DNA of 64,000 nt, from contig CM033391.1 of NCBI GenBank assembly GCA_019426215.1, positions 17,782,708-17,846,707 on the forward strand, written 5' to 3'. This DNA comes from Buddleja alternifolia (taxonomy: Eukaryota > Streptophyta > Magnoliopsida > Lamiales > Scrophulariaceae). The notes beneath the pieces were generated by a model that saw only the letters and a list, made by a program, of their open reading frames with translations, made no database searches and was not told the DNA's origin. Made by a program: the position numbers and the translations under genes. This document shows, piece by piece, positions 11,290-22,877 of this stretch (the first letter of the stretch is position 1; every line of letters starts with the position of its first letter).

Positions 11290-12702
11290 ATCTATGTTTT
11301 GAAATAGGATCTAGAAAGAAGTAGGAGGCTCGAGGAGCAAGAAGTGATGATCCATGTAGGCAACAAACATAGTGTGGCGGCTACTCACATACGATCCACT
11401 TCTTTATTTTTATCTACTGGACATTTACTAGTTTTAGATAGTTTTGCCCAATGGGCTTTAAAACATTTGTTCTATTCCTATATTAGTTAGACTTGGATAC
11501 GATTTCCGATTTTTGAACAATATTGGCAATATTTATTTTAGAAATAAGTTTGTTGGCTCTACATCTTTAGTGAATGGTTTATATTACTTGAATGTCCAAA
11601 ATAGATGTATTGTGAATAAAATAACCAAGAAATGAGGTATGTCTGGGACAAACCAAAGACTCATCTGGCACTTGAGACTAGGTTATGCTGGAGAATACAA
11701 GATTCATGAACTTGAGAAAAATGGGCTAATAAGCACATTTGGGTCGGACCTACTTCCCACTTGCGAGTCTTGTCTCTAAGGCAAAATGACTAGGTCACCC
11801 TTCACGGGGCATTCTAAACGAGCCAATGAAGTCCTTGGTTTAATACATAATGACGTTTGCGGACCTTTCGGGGAAATGGCTCGTGGAGGTTTTCAATACT
11901 TCATTACATTTACTGACGACTACTCTAGGTATGGTCTCGTATACCTAATGAAGCATAAGTCGGAATCTATTGAATGGTTCACAGAATTTAAGGCCTTGGT
12001 TGAAAGCCAAACTGGCAAACGTATCAAAACACTACAATCTGATCGAGGTGGAAAATATATGATTGCCGAATTTGGTGAGTACTTAATTGAACATGGAATT
12101 ATATTACAATTAACTCCTCCTGCAACTCCACAACATAATGGGGTAGCTGAACGACGAAATAGAACACTATTAGATATGGTTTGATCGATGCTTAGCTACA
12201 TGTGTCTTCCAATATCATTGTGGGGCCATGCATTGCTCACAGCATCCCACATCTTGAACTGATGTTCATCTAGGTTTATTCCTAAAACTCCTTTTCAGAT
12301 ATAGAGTGGAAAGACGCCTAATCTTAAACACATTAGGATATGGGGTTGTCTAGCCTATGTGAAAAAGACAAAGATGGAGAAATTGGAAGATAGATCTTTA
12401 AAAGGTTGGTTTGTTGGTTTCCCAGAAGATTCTATAGGATACCTCTTCTACCTGCGCGATGATCAAAAAGTCATTGTGGCTCTATATGCGTACTTTCTCG
12501 AAGACGTGTTCATTCAAGAAGGTGGTGCAGGAAGAAAGATTAATCTGGAAGAACAAAATGAAATCCCTTTAGAGACCACTGTTCAAGAGACTCAAAATGA
12601 ACCTAACCAAAGGCAACCACCATCACGTAGATCGAGTAGAATATCTCAGCCGCCTGAGAGATATAGAGCATAATTTCTATGCCATAGTAGATGGAAACTA
12701 TG
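11290..12702 (+). pseudogene. Decayed copia internal region B2: protease end and integrase
   Basis: The first 500 bases match, with stops, the protease/pre-integrase part of element D read from its minus strand (for example VNGLYYLNV in both). Integrase follows at about 11780-12180 with DVCGPFGEMARGG, the second catalytic Asp in QSDRGG, and QHNGVAERRN carrying the third (Glu). A stop at 12181 and others near 12260 and 12305 break the core. Frame 12359-12673 holds the integrase C-terminal stretch up to SQPPERY. The solo LTR at 12708 then splits this region from its RT, which resumes at 14251. Gag is absent. Confidence 0.87.
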
Positions 12703-12707
12703 GAAAT

Positions 12708-14245
12708 GGTTGGTCCCAAGTGGCATACTAAAGGGTCTAGAAGGGGGGGGTTGAATAGACCCTGAAGTCTTTTTCGACTTAAAAAAGATTCGTATTGAAA
12801 TTCGTTGGACGCTTGAAAAGTAGGCGCTTGACTTGAGCGTCTAATTAATACTATTTTTAGAAAGTTAACTTAGACTTCAAGATTTGAATACTATAACCAA
12901 ATAGGTTTAAGCGTTCACTTCTTTGATTAGTGTTAGCACAGCGGAATTAATTTTATAGTCTTCTTGTTTGAAAGCTTTTAGCGTCACAAACTGTTTCTTA
13001 GCTGCTCAGCTTTTGATTATGTTTTACTTGGTCAATTAATGCAATGATATGATAATAAGTGAATTGACTGTAAAGTAAATAACACAATATTTGTAAGGTT
13101 CGTTGGGTGGTGTAATCCCAACTACGTCCTTCTTCTCCTTGATCACTTGGAGGCAATCCACTAAAATGAATCTCAAAGAATCACACAGAATCTTCTACAA
13201 TTTAGGGAGAGATGGATGTTGATGACTTGAGCTCCTTGATCACACATATTTCTGCTCCAAGACACTTCTATCCTCTTTCTTCTTTCATTCAGAAATAATG
13301 CAAGTATCCAACTTCGACTTCACACAGATCGCAATGCTTAGATGGGGTTTTTTTAAATGGTTTATTTGATTTTGATAAAGTTCAAACAAATGAGAATATC
13401 TCAATAGTAATGTAGGTTTCTCCAAAAAGAATGTTTGAGATATTGGTTGACTGTCTCAGGATTTGAAGAAAAGCAAAGAGAATGTTTGCTTGAATATTCT
13501 GGCTTTTCTGAGAATTTAAGGAATGAGACTTCAATTCAACAACAATTTGGCTTGGAATCAATCGGGTGTATTTGGCTTGTTGTTGAAGTCCTATTTATAG
13601 GCATTCTTGGAAAAAATATCCGTTTGACACATGCACAGGCACGTGTCTCCCACTTCCACGAGTGAACAACTTTAGTCCTTTTTCCTGAAAATCTGCTGCA
13701 CAAAAGTTGGTGTTGTAGTCTGTGAATAGTTGACAGTCCAATAGGGTGGCTTCTCCTTACGTCTGAAAGAGCTTATCACATTTAATGCTCTTATCAGCAT
13801 TTAATGCATTTGAATTAAATGCCCGTTGGCACTTAATGCACTGAGAATATTTGCATTAAACTCCTTTTGGACTTAGAAATAAATTCATGTGAAATCAGTC
13901 ATTGATAGACGCTCATTCGTCCTTGAATTACTTCTGTCCTAAAAGTGACGCTTGATATAGCTGGTCGTTTGGACGCTTGGAAACTTTATCTTCATTCAAA
14001 CTTCAGGCGCTTGAGTCTTCAAACTTAACTACTGATAAACTCACTCAGAAATCATCAGACACCCAGTCTAAGAGTACTTAGCCTAACAGTCTAGAATAAA
14101 ATAAATCAAAGCCTATAAAGCCTATTACAATTCTAACACTCAAAGCTTATACATGATTTCTATTAAAATCAAACTTACAAATTTTGGGATCTAACAAGAA
14201 ATCCTCATTGTCATCATCAAAATATCTAACATGAAATTCCTAACA
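12708..14245 (-). repeat. Solo LTR of a Sirevirus-like element inside region B2
   Basis: This 1538-bp copy aligns with the LTRs at 6271-7774 and 61964-63506 and has no internal region on either side. The bases GAAAT at 12703-12707 and 14246-14250 form a perfect 5-bp target duplication. The first LTR base is G rather than T. The minus-strand TATA-like CTATAAATA lies near 13595, so the orientation matches element A. It arose by LTR-LTR recombination or partial loss after insertion into the copia region, and it interrupts the integrase-RT linker. Confidence 0.93.
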
Positions 14246-14250
14246 GAAAT

Positions 14251-15169
14251 GATTCATCTACTTTTGAGCATGCGATGGAGGATATAGATTCTGCAAAATG
14301 GCTTGAGGCTATGAAGACATAGATGGATTTGATGTACTCGAACCAAGTTTGGACTCTAGTGGATCGCCCTAGGGGTATTGAACCAATAGGATGCAAGTGG
14401 ATCTAAAAGAGAAAGATTGGTCCAGACATCAAGGTCGATACCTATAAAGCTAGGCTTGTGGCAAAAGGGTATAGTCAAAAAGAGGGTATTGACTATGAGG
14501 AGACATTCTTTCCCGTTGTCATGATCAAATCTATTAGAATTCTGCTTGCAATAGCCACACACCTAGACTATGAAATCTGGCAGATGGACGTGAAGACCGC
14601 GTTCTTGAATGGATACCTCGAGAAGGACATCTATATGGAATAGCCCAAAGGTTTCGTGTCCAATGAAGATTCTTATAAAGTGTGTAAATTTAATAGATCA
14701 ATTTATGGACTTAAACAAGCATCATGGAGTTGGAATCTTCGTTTTGATGAAGAAGTTTGGAACTACGGCTTTATCAAGAACGAAGATGAACCATGCGTTT
14801 ACAAGAAATCCAGTGGGAGTAAAATATCGTTTTTGGTCTTATATGTAGAAGACATTCTACTAATAGGTAATGATATAGGCCTGTTGACTTCTGTCAAAAT
14901 GTGGCTTTCAAGCACGTTTTCCATGAAAGACTTGGGAGAAGCGACCTATATCCTTGGAATTCGCATCTTTAGGGATAGAGCGAATAGGAAAATAGGTCTT
15001 TCCCAATCCCTCTATTTGGAAAAGGTTCTGAAAAGATTCTGAATGGAAGATTCCAAAAGAGGCCTCTTGCTCGTACGACATGGACTCCATCTATCTAAAT
15101 TAATGAGTCTTCAAAGTGAGGATGATCGTAAGAGAATGAGTGGATTCCCTTATGCATCATCAGTAGGAA
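14251..15169 (+). pseudogene. Copia RT of region B2, first part
   Basis: This continues the pol of region B2 after the solo LTR. Recognisable pieces are GYSQKEGIDYEE, QMDVKTAFLNG and the catalytic-site region, which reads YVEDILLIGND instead of YVDD. That Asp to Glu change at the active site would probably impair polymerase. Stops occur at 14404, 14641 and 15040. The segment is cut at 15170-15174, where element C inserted, and continues at 25369. Confidence 0.9.
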
Positions 15170-15174
15170 GTCTT

Positions 15175-17284
15175 TGTTGGGTTGGTCAATCCCTGGGGTA
15201 GGTTAGCTCAGCGAAATTTAAATTTTTTTATACAACTACCCCGAAACAGGATTATGGCCGGTTTAATCAAACTAATAAACACAAGAAAAAAACTAACTAC
15301 ACGAAATACCTTTCACGCTTTTTCCCTCGTACAAATCTTTTCAACAATAACAAATACTCACTTGAACTAATCTACTAGAAGCCGTCGGCCTCCTCCAAAA
15401 TTCCCAAGCTTTGATTTATTCCTTTTATCTTCAAGAGATCCAATTGTCTATCCTCTAAGATGTATCCACACCTCCATTATAGTTCCCAATAATTATATTA
15501 TGGTGCTAGCCTATATAATTATTTTAGACTTAATCTAAGCTTCTATATATGAAGGTAGGAATAAAAGTGAAAGGTTAATCTCAACACATGAGCAAAACCT
15601 TGTCTTGAAATAATTAGGTGATGGGCGATTTTTACTTGAAAATAAGAAGACAAAATTTCTCTATTTTTCTTCTAGGTGTTGGACAAAAATTTGCTAGGAA
15701 AAAGTGTGTGTGTATTTTTCTTAACACACATATTTATAGAGATACTCTTATGATTAATTTAATTAGAAGTCAAGATGAGATAAAATCTCCAAGATTTGAC
15801 TTTCATCTTCTCCTAATCAAATTCAATTAAGGAGTTTCTTAAAAACAAGGAACTTAGCTTGCAAGCTAACTTGTTCCGTATTTTATCTCCTAAAATATCT
15901 CCTTGATTCCAACTTGATCAAGACTTGGAGAGGAATTAAATCCTTCCCTATTTCGTCCGCCACCTACAGGCCCCCTCATCCTTGGAGTCCAAAATTTTTA
16001 TCCAACTTGATTTAATTTTTGACTCCTTATTTAATTAAATAGTCCAACCATTTAATTAAATATTCTGTAATAATTAAAGTCCAACCTTAATTATTATTAC
16101 CCAATTATTTCTTTAATTTTATTAAATTTTTGACTTCCTCTACTAATTAAATAAAACCCTTGTACTCTAATTAGTCCATTAATCAATTCATCCCACTTGA
16201 TTAATTAAATAGTCTAATTAATTGATCTCCAACCAATTAATTAATATTCCTCTTTAGGTAAGTACTAGACTTTCCTAATTTCACATCAATATTCAAAGTT
16301 GATTAATCATATCTTTTAAGCAGGAACATTAGGAGTAAGTATGTGACCCCTTTAGCTCGTTCATGTTCCAGTAGTAATTACACTTTCTAAAAGTGCCATT
16401 GTACCTTTCTATATTTAGAAAGTACTAGAATAAATCTTCCTTGATTTAATCCGACCATGTACCATTCACCAAAAATATCATGGTACTTACAAATCTAGGT
16501 TACTGTCTAGCAACGGGCCCAATCACTATGTCTCCTTATTGCATGATATCATTTCATGCAATCCAAACAAGAAAACACTCCACCCCTTTGGATTGCCCTA
16601 CTTTGGCCAAAGATTCCTTGAATCGATTCATTAAGCAACACATAGGAAATATCTGATTTGCTATGTCAGTGTTGGATCCCATCTTGGTTCTCGTGTACCT
16701 CGACACATAACTATACTACACCCAAGATATCCCATATGATGATTCGCGATGGAATCATGAGATAAGTCTAAGTATAGTATGCAATGCTCAATGTTACAAT
16801 GGAACCTCGGGTCCAAAGGATAACTCTTATGCCTACGTGATTATAGGAAATTCCATATTCGGTCAGGATAACCATTTTAGGAATTTCCTAACGGGGTGTT
16901 CAATTTACTCATTATCCAAATGAGAACCCACGTGCAACATCTATGCCTATGGAATGAGGCATGTTCTCTAAGAACTATGTGCACAAGCAAGTCTTTTGAG
17001 TCTTTTGTCAATATCCCTCATCTTGACAGACTCATCTCGGACTTGGAACCTTTTAAGAATCACGACCTTAGACACATATTCCATCATCGTCATTCCCGAT
17101 GTTCGATGATGTCCAATAGTCATGTGTGATTCAAGGGACTTCGTTCTAAGCATATAATAACAATTCAAGAACAAAGGATGCCTATAATAAATATGGCTTT
17201 ATTCAAAAACAAAAGATTGTCTCATAGAGTTTATTACACAGAAAATGGCTCCTAAAATTGGCGCGCCGGACATCTACTCTATCA
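15175..17284 (-). repeat. 3' LTR of element C
   Basis: On the plus strand it begins TGTTGGGTTGGTC and ends CTACTCTATCA, 2110 bp. It lacks about 130 bp that are present in the partner LTR (inserted after GCAACGGGCC there, about 24228-24360) and has one copy of a 242-bp block that is doubled in the partner. A minus-strand TATA-like CTATAAATA lies near 15733. Confidence 0.93.
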
Positions 17285-17300
17285 ATCTCCCACTTCCCCT
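17285..17300 (-). other. Polypurine tract of element C
   Basis: The minus strand reads AGGGGAAGTGGGAGAT directly next to the 3' LTR. It primes plus-strand cDNA synthesis and confirms the orientation and the LTR edge. Confidence 0.85.
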
Positions 17301-17417
17301 AGAGCCAATTACCCACGTATTTGAGGCCCATCTTCCCTAGATGTCCGTCAAACACTTTTGACTAAGGGGTTTGGTGAGTGGATCTGATACTTTATCTGCC
17401 GAGTCTACACGTACCAC

Positions 17418-18814
17418 TCAAACGTCACCTCTCCCAATGATCTCCTTTATCAAATGGTATCGCCTTTGTATGTGCTTGGATTTCTGATGAGACCTGGGCT
17501 CTTTTGCTTGTACAATAGCCCCATTGTTATCACAGTACACCTGTACCGAGTTAACAATAGATGGAACGACACCCAATTCTCGGATGAAGTTCCTCATCCA
17601 AACAGCTTCCTTTTCCGCCTCTGATGCAGCAATGTATTCTTCTTCGGTGGTTGCATCAGCAGTAGTTGGTGGCTTGGAACTCTTCCAACTCACTGCTCCA
17701 CCATTAACCAGAAAAATAAAACCAGAAACTGATTTTAAGTCGTCAATATTAGTTTGGAAACTAGAGCCTATATAGCACTCTAATTCCATTTCTCCTCCAC
17801 CATATTCCAAAAGCAACTCCTTAGTTCTCTTAAGATACTTGAGGATTGCTTTAATGGCTTTCCAGTGTTCTTCATTAGGATTTGCCTGATAGCGGCTGCA
17901 CACCCTAAGTGCATAAGCTACATCAGACCTTGTACATATCATCGCATACAGAATGCTTCCAATGGTAGATGCATAAGGTATGTGAGACATCCTCTCTCTT
18001 TCCATCTTAATCTTAAGGGACATAGACTTGGAAAGAGTGATTCCATGTCTCATAGGCAAAAATCCCCTATTGGATTCTTCCATGCTAAATCTCTTTAGCA
18101 CTTGATCTACGTACAAGGATTAGGAGAGTCCCAGCATCCTACTCGTTCTCTCTCGATATATCTTCATATCGAGTACGTAGGAAGCTTCCCCCATATCCTT
18201 CATAGAGAATTGATTTGACAACCATATTTTTTTTACTACATCATCCCTATATCATTCTCGATTAATAGGATATCATCAACGTAAAGTACTAGAAAAGTAA
18301 CCGCCCTCCCACGAGCCTTCTTGTACACACAGGGCTCATCAACGTTTTGAATATATCCATACTCTCGTATGACATTATCAAAATGTTAATTCCAGCTTTG
18401 GGAAACTTATTTCAGTCCATATATGGACCTTTGGAGTTTGCACACTTTGTGTTCAGTCTCTTTGGATGTAAAACCCTCTGGCTGCTGCATATATATTTCC
18501 TCCTCAATCTCTCCATTGAGGAATGCAGTTTTAACATCCATCTGCCAAATTTCGTTGTCGAAATGTGCAGATATGGCTAGAAGTATCCTTATGGATTTCA
18601 GCATTGCCACTGGTGAGAAAGTTTCCTCATAGTCAATGCCTTGTCTCTGAGTTAACCCTTTCGCCAATAGGCATGCCTTATAGGTCGCCACCTCTCCATT
18701 AGCTCCAAGCTTTCGCTTGTAAACCCACTTGCAGCATATGGGTTTTAACCCATCTGGCGGGTCTACCAAGGTCCAAACCTTGTTGGAGTGCATGGAGTCC
18801 ATCTCGGATTTCAT
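17418..18814 (-). pseudogene. RT-RNase H of element C, decayed
   Basis: The stretch 18407-18814 encodes the RT fingers and palm start with QMDVKTAFLNGEIEEEIYMQQPEGF, shown here only as a recognisable family signature. The YVDD region around 18250-18280 lies in broken frame. The stretch 17418-18116 holds the RT end and RNase H, including CTRSDVAYALRVCSRYQ, VYCDNNGAIVQA and HIQRRYHLIKEIIGRG. At least two stops and a frame change separate the pieces. RNase H ends close to the polypurine tract as expected. Confidence 0.9.
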
Positions 18815-19092
18815 AGCTTCTAGTCATCTTCCTGAATCGATGTCTAACATCACTTCCCTATAACACTTTGGATCTACATCCAAAAGGGAATCCTCTAAAT
18901 TGCTTTCTTGCAAATGGCCTACCCATCTCTTTGGTGCCCTTGGAATCCTTTTGGATCTCCTCAGAAGTGGTGTACATTTGGCTTGTTCTTTATGAATCGC
19001 CTCTTGCGTGGTATCAAGCGAACTCGTATGTGGTTCTTGAGGTCTCTCAGTGCTTTGAGTCTCCTCAAGTTCTACAATCTTGTTATTTCCAT

Positions 19093-19797
19093 CTAATGGA
19101 AAATCCTATCCAAGAAGGTCACATTCCTTGAAACAATTACTGTTTGTTCCAAGGGATTGTAGAAATAGTATCCAAAAGAGTCTTTTGGACACCCCACAAA
19201 CTTACACAACGTGGACCTCGGGTCCAATTTGTCTCCCACTTGCTGCTTGACATAACCAGCACTGCCCCACACCCTTAGGTGTCTATATGAAGGTGTCTTA
19301 CCATACCACATTTTATATGGAAAATTAGGCATACTCTTAGACGACGCCCTATTCAACAAATAGGTTGCAGTCGTCAAAGCATAGCCCCACATTGAAAAAG
19401 GAAGTCCAGTGCGACTCATCATGGATCGAACTATGTCTAACAAAGTTTGATTCCTTCGCTCAACTATCCCATTTAATTGAGGCGTGCCGGTCGGAGTCCA
19501 ATGTGAGAGAATTCCAATCTCTTTTAGATAATCCAGAAATTCATTGGATAAGTACTCACCTTCTCGATCTGATTGAAGATTCTTGATACTTCTACAAATT
19601 TGTTTCTCTACTTCATGTCTATACTCCTTGAATTTCTCAAAGTATTCAGACTTGTACCTCATAAGGTACACATAACCATACCGTGAGAAGTCATCGGTAA
19701 ATGTTATGAAGTAGCTAAAACCACCTCTAGCATTTATGCTAAGTGGCCCACATACATCAGTATGGACCAAGTCCAAAACTCCATTTGCACGTGCCAT
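19093..19797 (-). pseudogene. Integrase core of element C
   Basis: A 234-residue open piece contains LVHTDVCGPL (first Asp), SDREGEY (second Asp) and GIVERRNQT (catalytic Glu), so all three DDE residues are present. The typical linker RHLRVWGSAGYVKQ and FVGCPKDSFGYYFY blocks follow. The N-terminal zinc-binding part, around 19798-19940, is out of frame, and the C-terminal linker to RT (18815-19092) is broken by stops. Confidence 0.9.
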
Positions 19798-19937
19798 TGA
19801 CCCAGTGAACGGAGTTTTTGGTTATCTTGCCCTTAAGACATGATTCGCAAGTTGGAATTTCATCTAAATCTCCAAGACCAAGTTGGTTTGCTAATATTCG
19901 TATCCTTTCTTTAGAGATATGGCCTAACCTACGCTAG

Positions 19938-21188
19938 CTAAGGTGATGTACTTATGGAATTATCTGATTTTTTTTTGTTACTTTGTTTAATGTTGAGAGT
20001 AGGATAAGTTGGGAAAATTGTATAAAGACCATCTTGCAATTTCGACTCTGTAATAAGATTAAATTCATAAAACAAAAAATAACTTTTATTATGAATCTCA
20101 AAACGATATCCTTCTCCATCCAAAATCGCCATGGATATGATATTTCTTATTATCTCGGGTACAAAATAGATGGAATTTAGAATCAAAATACTACTCCCTA
20201 AAGCTAAGTGGACGGTCCCTATGGCCTTGGCAGCAACCATTACTCCATTTCCCATCCTTAGGGTCATCTGTCCTTTACTTAGCCCCCTGCTTCTTACCAT
20301 CCACTGCATATCATTGCAAAGATGAATACCACACCCAGTGTCAAGTATCCAAGAAGCAGTGTTAACATTAATGTTAACTTCAACAAAGAACATACCCTGA
20401 GCCTTTGGTGGCTCCTTGCAATCCTTCTTCCAGTGCCCAGGCTTCCCACAGTTGAAGCAATCATCCGACTTAGCTTTCTTACATTTCTTTGCCTTCTTCA
20501 CACCACTAGTACCTTTAAGCCCTTTGGCCTTGTTGTTGTTCTTCTTTCCTTTCTTGGATTTCGATGAAGAACTCACAAGTAGCATAGGTTTTTCTGTCTT
20601 GATGGTGCTTTCAACAGTTATCAACATGTTTAACAGCTCATTGAGTAGGGCATTCAAATTGTTCATGTTGAAGTCGATGACAAATTGGTCATAGGACCTA
20701 GGAAGAGATTGTAGCACCAGATAGGCACATAAGTCACCATCGACTTCCACGTCCAAGTCACTCAAATTATTGATCAAACGGATCATCTTAAGGACGTGGT
20801 CTCCAACGGATGACCCCTCAGCCATCTTTGCCCCAAATAACTCTTTGGAGATAGCATATCTCTCCTTCCTAGTTCTAGTTCTGTACAGCTCTTCTAGGTG
20901 AGTAACAATATCCTTTGCAAGTGTCATCTTTTCATGTTGCTTTTGTAATTCATTAGACATTGAAGTCATAATAAGACATCGCACTTGGATATTGTCCTCA
21001 GACTACAGCTTAGCGTACTCCCTATCTTCATCAGTGCTCTCGGGAGTTATTCCCGGTTGTTCAACCGTCAGGATGTACTCCCTCTTTTCTGATTGAAGGA
21101 CAATTTTCAGGTTTCTCAGCCAGTTGGCATAACTAGGGCCGGTTAACTTGTTGGTTTCAAGAATAGCATAAAGTGGATTCTTATCCAT
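19938..21188 (-). pseudogene. Gag-protease of element C
   Basis: Two open pieces in one reading, 21003-21188 (start MDKNPLYAILETNKLTG) and 19938-20984, are separated by a single TAG near 21000. The Gag capsid region includes LEELYRTRTRKERYAISKEL. The zinc knuckle CFNCGKPGHWKKDC lies near 20450. The protease active site DTGCG follows at about 20335. The usual gag length for this copia type is about 300 residues, so this region is complete apart from the stop. Confidence 0.9.
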
Positions 21189-22860
21189 TTTTACTTAGTG
21201 ATCTACAAAGGTTTCGAGGCAAATATATTAGCATGCATTCTAAATAAAGTCCTTATACAATTTGGTCTTTAATTGTACAAATCTCCCACTATTTTTCTAA
21301 AATCCACCACCCTATGGATAGATTTTAGAGGAAAAATTAATTTTCCTTAGTGGGCTTGAGATCTATTTAAATTAATCAAATCACCCCAATTATATGAGTG
21401 TGATTGATCCATTTAAATAGTAGCCTCCCTCGAAGTTCCACCTCGTTGGATGGTTCTCAAGATAGTTTTACCTCGTCTTTCACATATGGCCCAATTATAT
21501 GGGTGTTCAATATGCTACCTCAACATTAGGCCAAACCCATCAAATATTTCATGGTCAATCTTCTCAGTTCTTTGCCCCAATTATATGAGTGTACAATGAG
21601 TGATTACATCCCACAGGGCATCTCTATGCTTAGGAACAATCACAGCCTATCTTGACTAAGTTTATCCCCAATTATATGAGTGATTCACCTAGCCTCAACG
21701 GCATTTCACATGTTGCCACTTACGATGGAAGCCATGGAAAAGAAATCTAATTTCAATTCCATATAAGCCTAATATTTCTTAGGAGGGAATTGCATAAAAT
21801 ATTGGTCTCATCAAATTGCAATTATCTTGTTTAGCTTTCTATCCTATGCATGCATTCTAAACACATCACATATATATAGACAGAAAAATAAACATCCACA
21901 AAGCGGTAAATTAGGATGAACCACCTCGAGCCCTAACCTAATCAACCCACTAAGCCAAAGTGGGTTGGACTTCTAGGAAATAAAAATAACCTAACTATTA
22001 CAATGGATCACCGCTGCATACATAGTCTTCAATTGACCTTCGCCTTCTCTCTTCGTCTTTAATTACATAGACTATAATCTAATTACATTCTACTAATTTA
22101 ATGACAGAAAAATAAAAGCCAAACCGACTATTTTTACAACACATCGAAATTACATACAAACAAAACCAAAAGTAGACTAGGCTCGTGGTTCATCCTATCA
22201 CATAATATCATGCCAAGCCATATAATATGCGATATCCAAAATTTATCTACCTCTTGTTCAAAATAAATTGCAATTTATTTGGGATAATTTGGATTTTTCA
22301 CAAATAATATTTTCCAAGGAAAATAATAATTTTCAAAATTATAAAATTCCAAAAAATAATTTTAATTTCCAAAAATCTAATTTCTAAAAATATTAAAATA
22401 ATAAAATTTTAATTAAGCCAAAAAATTGGGTCTAACTTGGGCGGCCCGACCCGCGGGCCCTGCCTACAACAGCGTGTGTTGGACACTCGCGGCCCGAAAC
22501 TGTGCATACCCAGCACCCGTTGTTTCGGCCCCTTTCATCCAGTGATTCGCGCCAAAATAGTGGGTTTTTTCTCCGATTCTACTCACCCACCTCAGGCCGG
22601 GTTGTTACTCCACTTTCAAACCTTTCGGTTCGTCCGTTTCGCTACTTCCCAACCGGTGTTTTTCAAATCCAAAAAGTCACTATCAACCCAAATCACCCAA
22701 TTACGTAGTTTAAAAATTTTAAATTTTTTTACAATTAAATCCCAAACTAAATTCATTTTATAATAACTCAACGCGTCTTGATTTAAACATGCTTCCAATT
22801 TATTCATACGAAAAATAAATAAAGCATAATAAATCACACAAATTAGTTAGATTAAACTAA
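21189..22860 (-). other. Long 5' leader of element C
   Basis: About 1.67 kb separates the primer-binding site from gag. No conserved protein was recognised; the open frame at 22437-22763 on the opposite strand looks incidental. The leader contains four near-identical copies of the 17-mer CCCCAATTATATGAGTG (plus strand 21384, 21489, 21575, 21666) and a short GC-rich island around 22435-22620. A leader of this length normally holds packaging and dimerisation signals, but I cannot assign any. Confidence 0.6.
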
Positions 22861-22876
22861 CCAGTCTTTGATACCA
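22861..22876 (-). other. Primer-binding site of element C
   Basis: The minus strand reads TGGTATCAAAGACTGG one base inside the 5' LTR. The first eight bases match the initiator methionine tRNA type of site (TGGTATCAGAGC) with one mismatch soon after. Confidence 0.85.
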
Positions 22877-22877
22877 C

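Noticed and set aside
22437..22763. 108-residue plus-strand frame in the leader of element C
   Set aside because: It is antisense to the element, lies in its untranslated leader and crosses a GC-rich island; no family resemblance.
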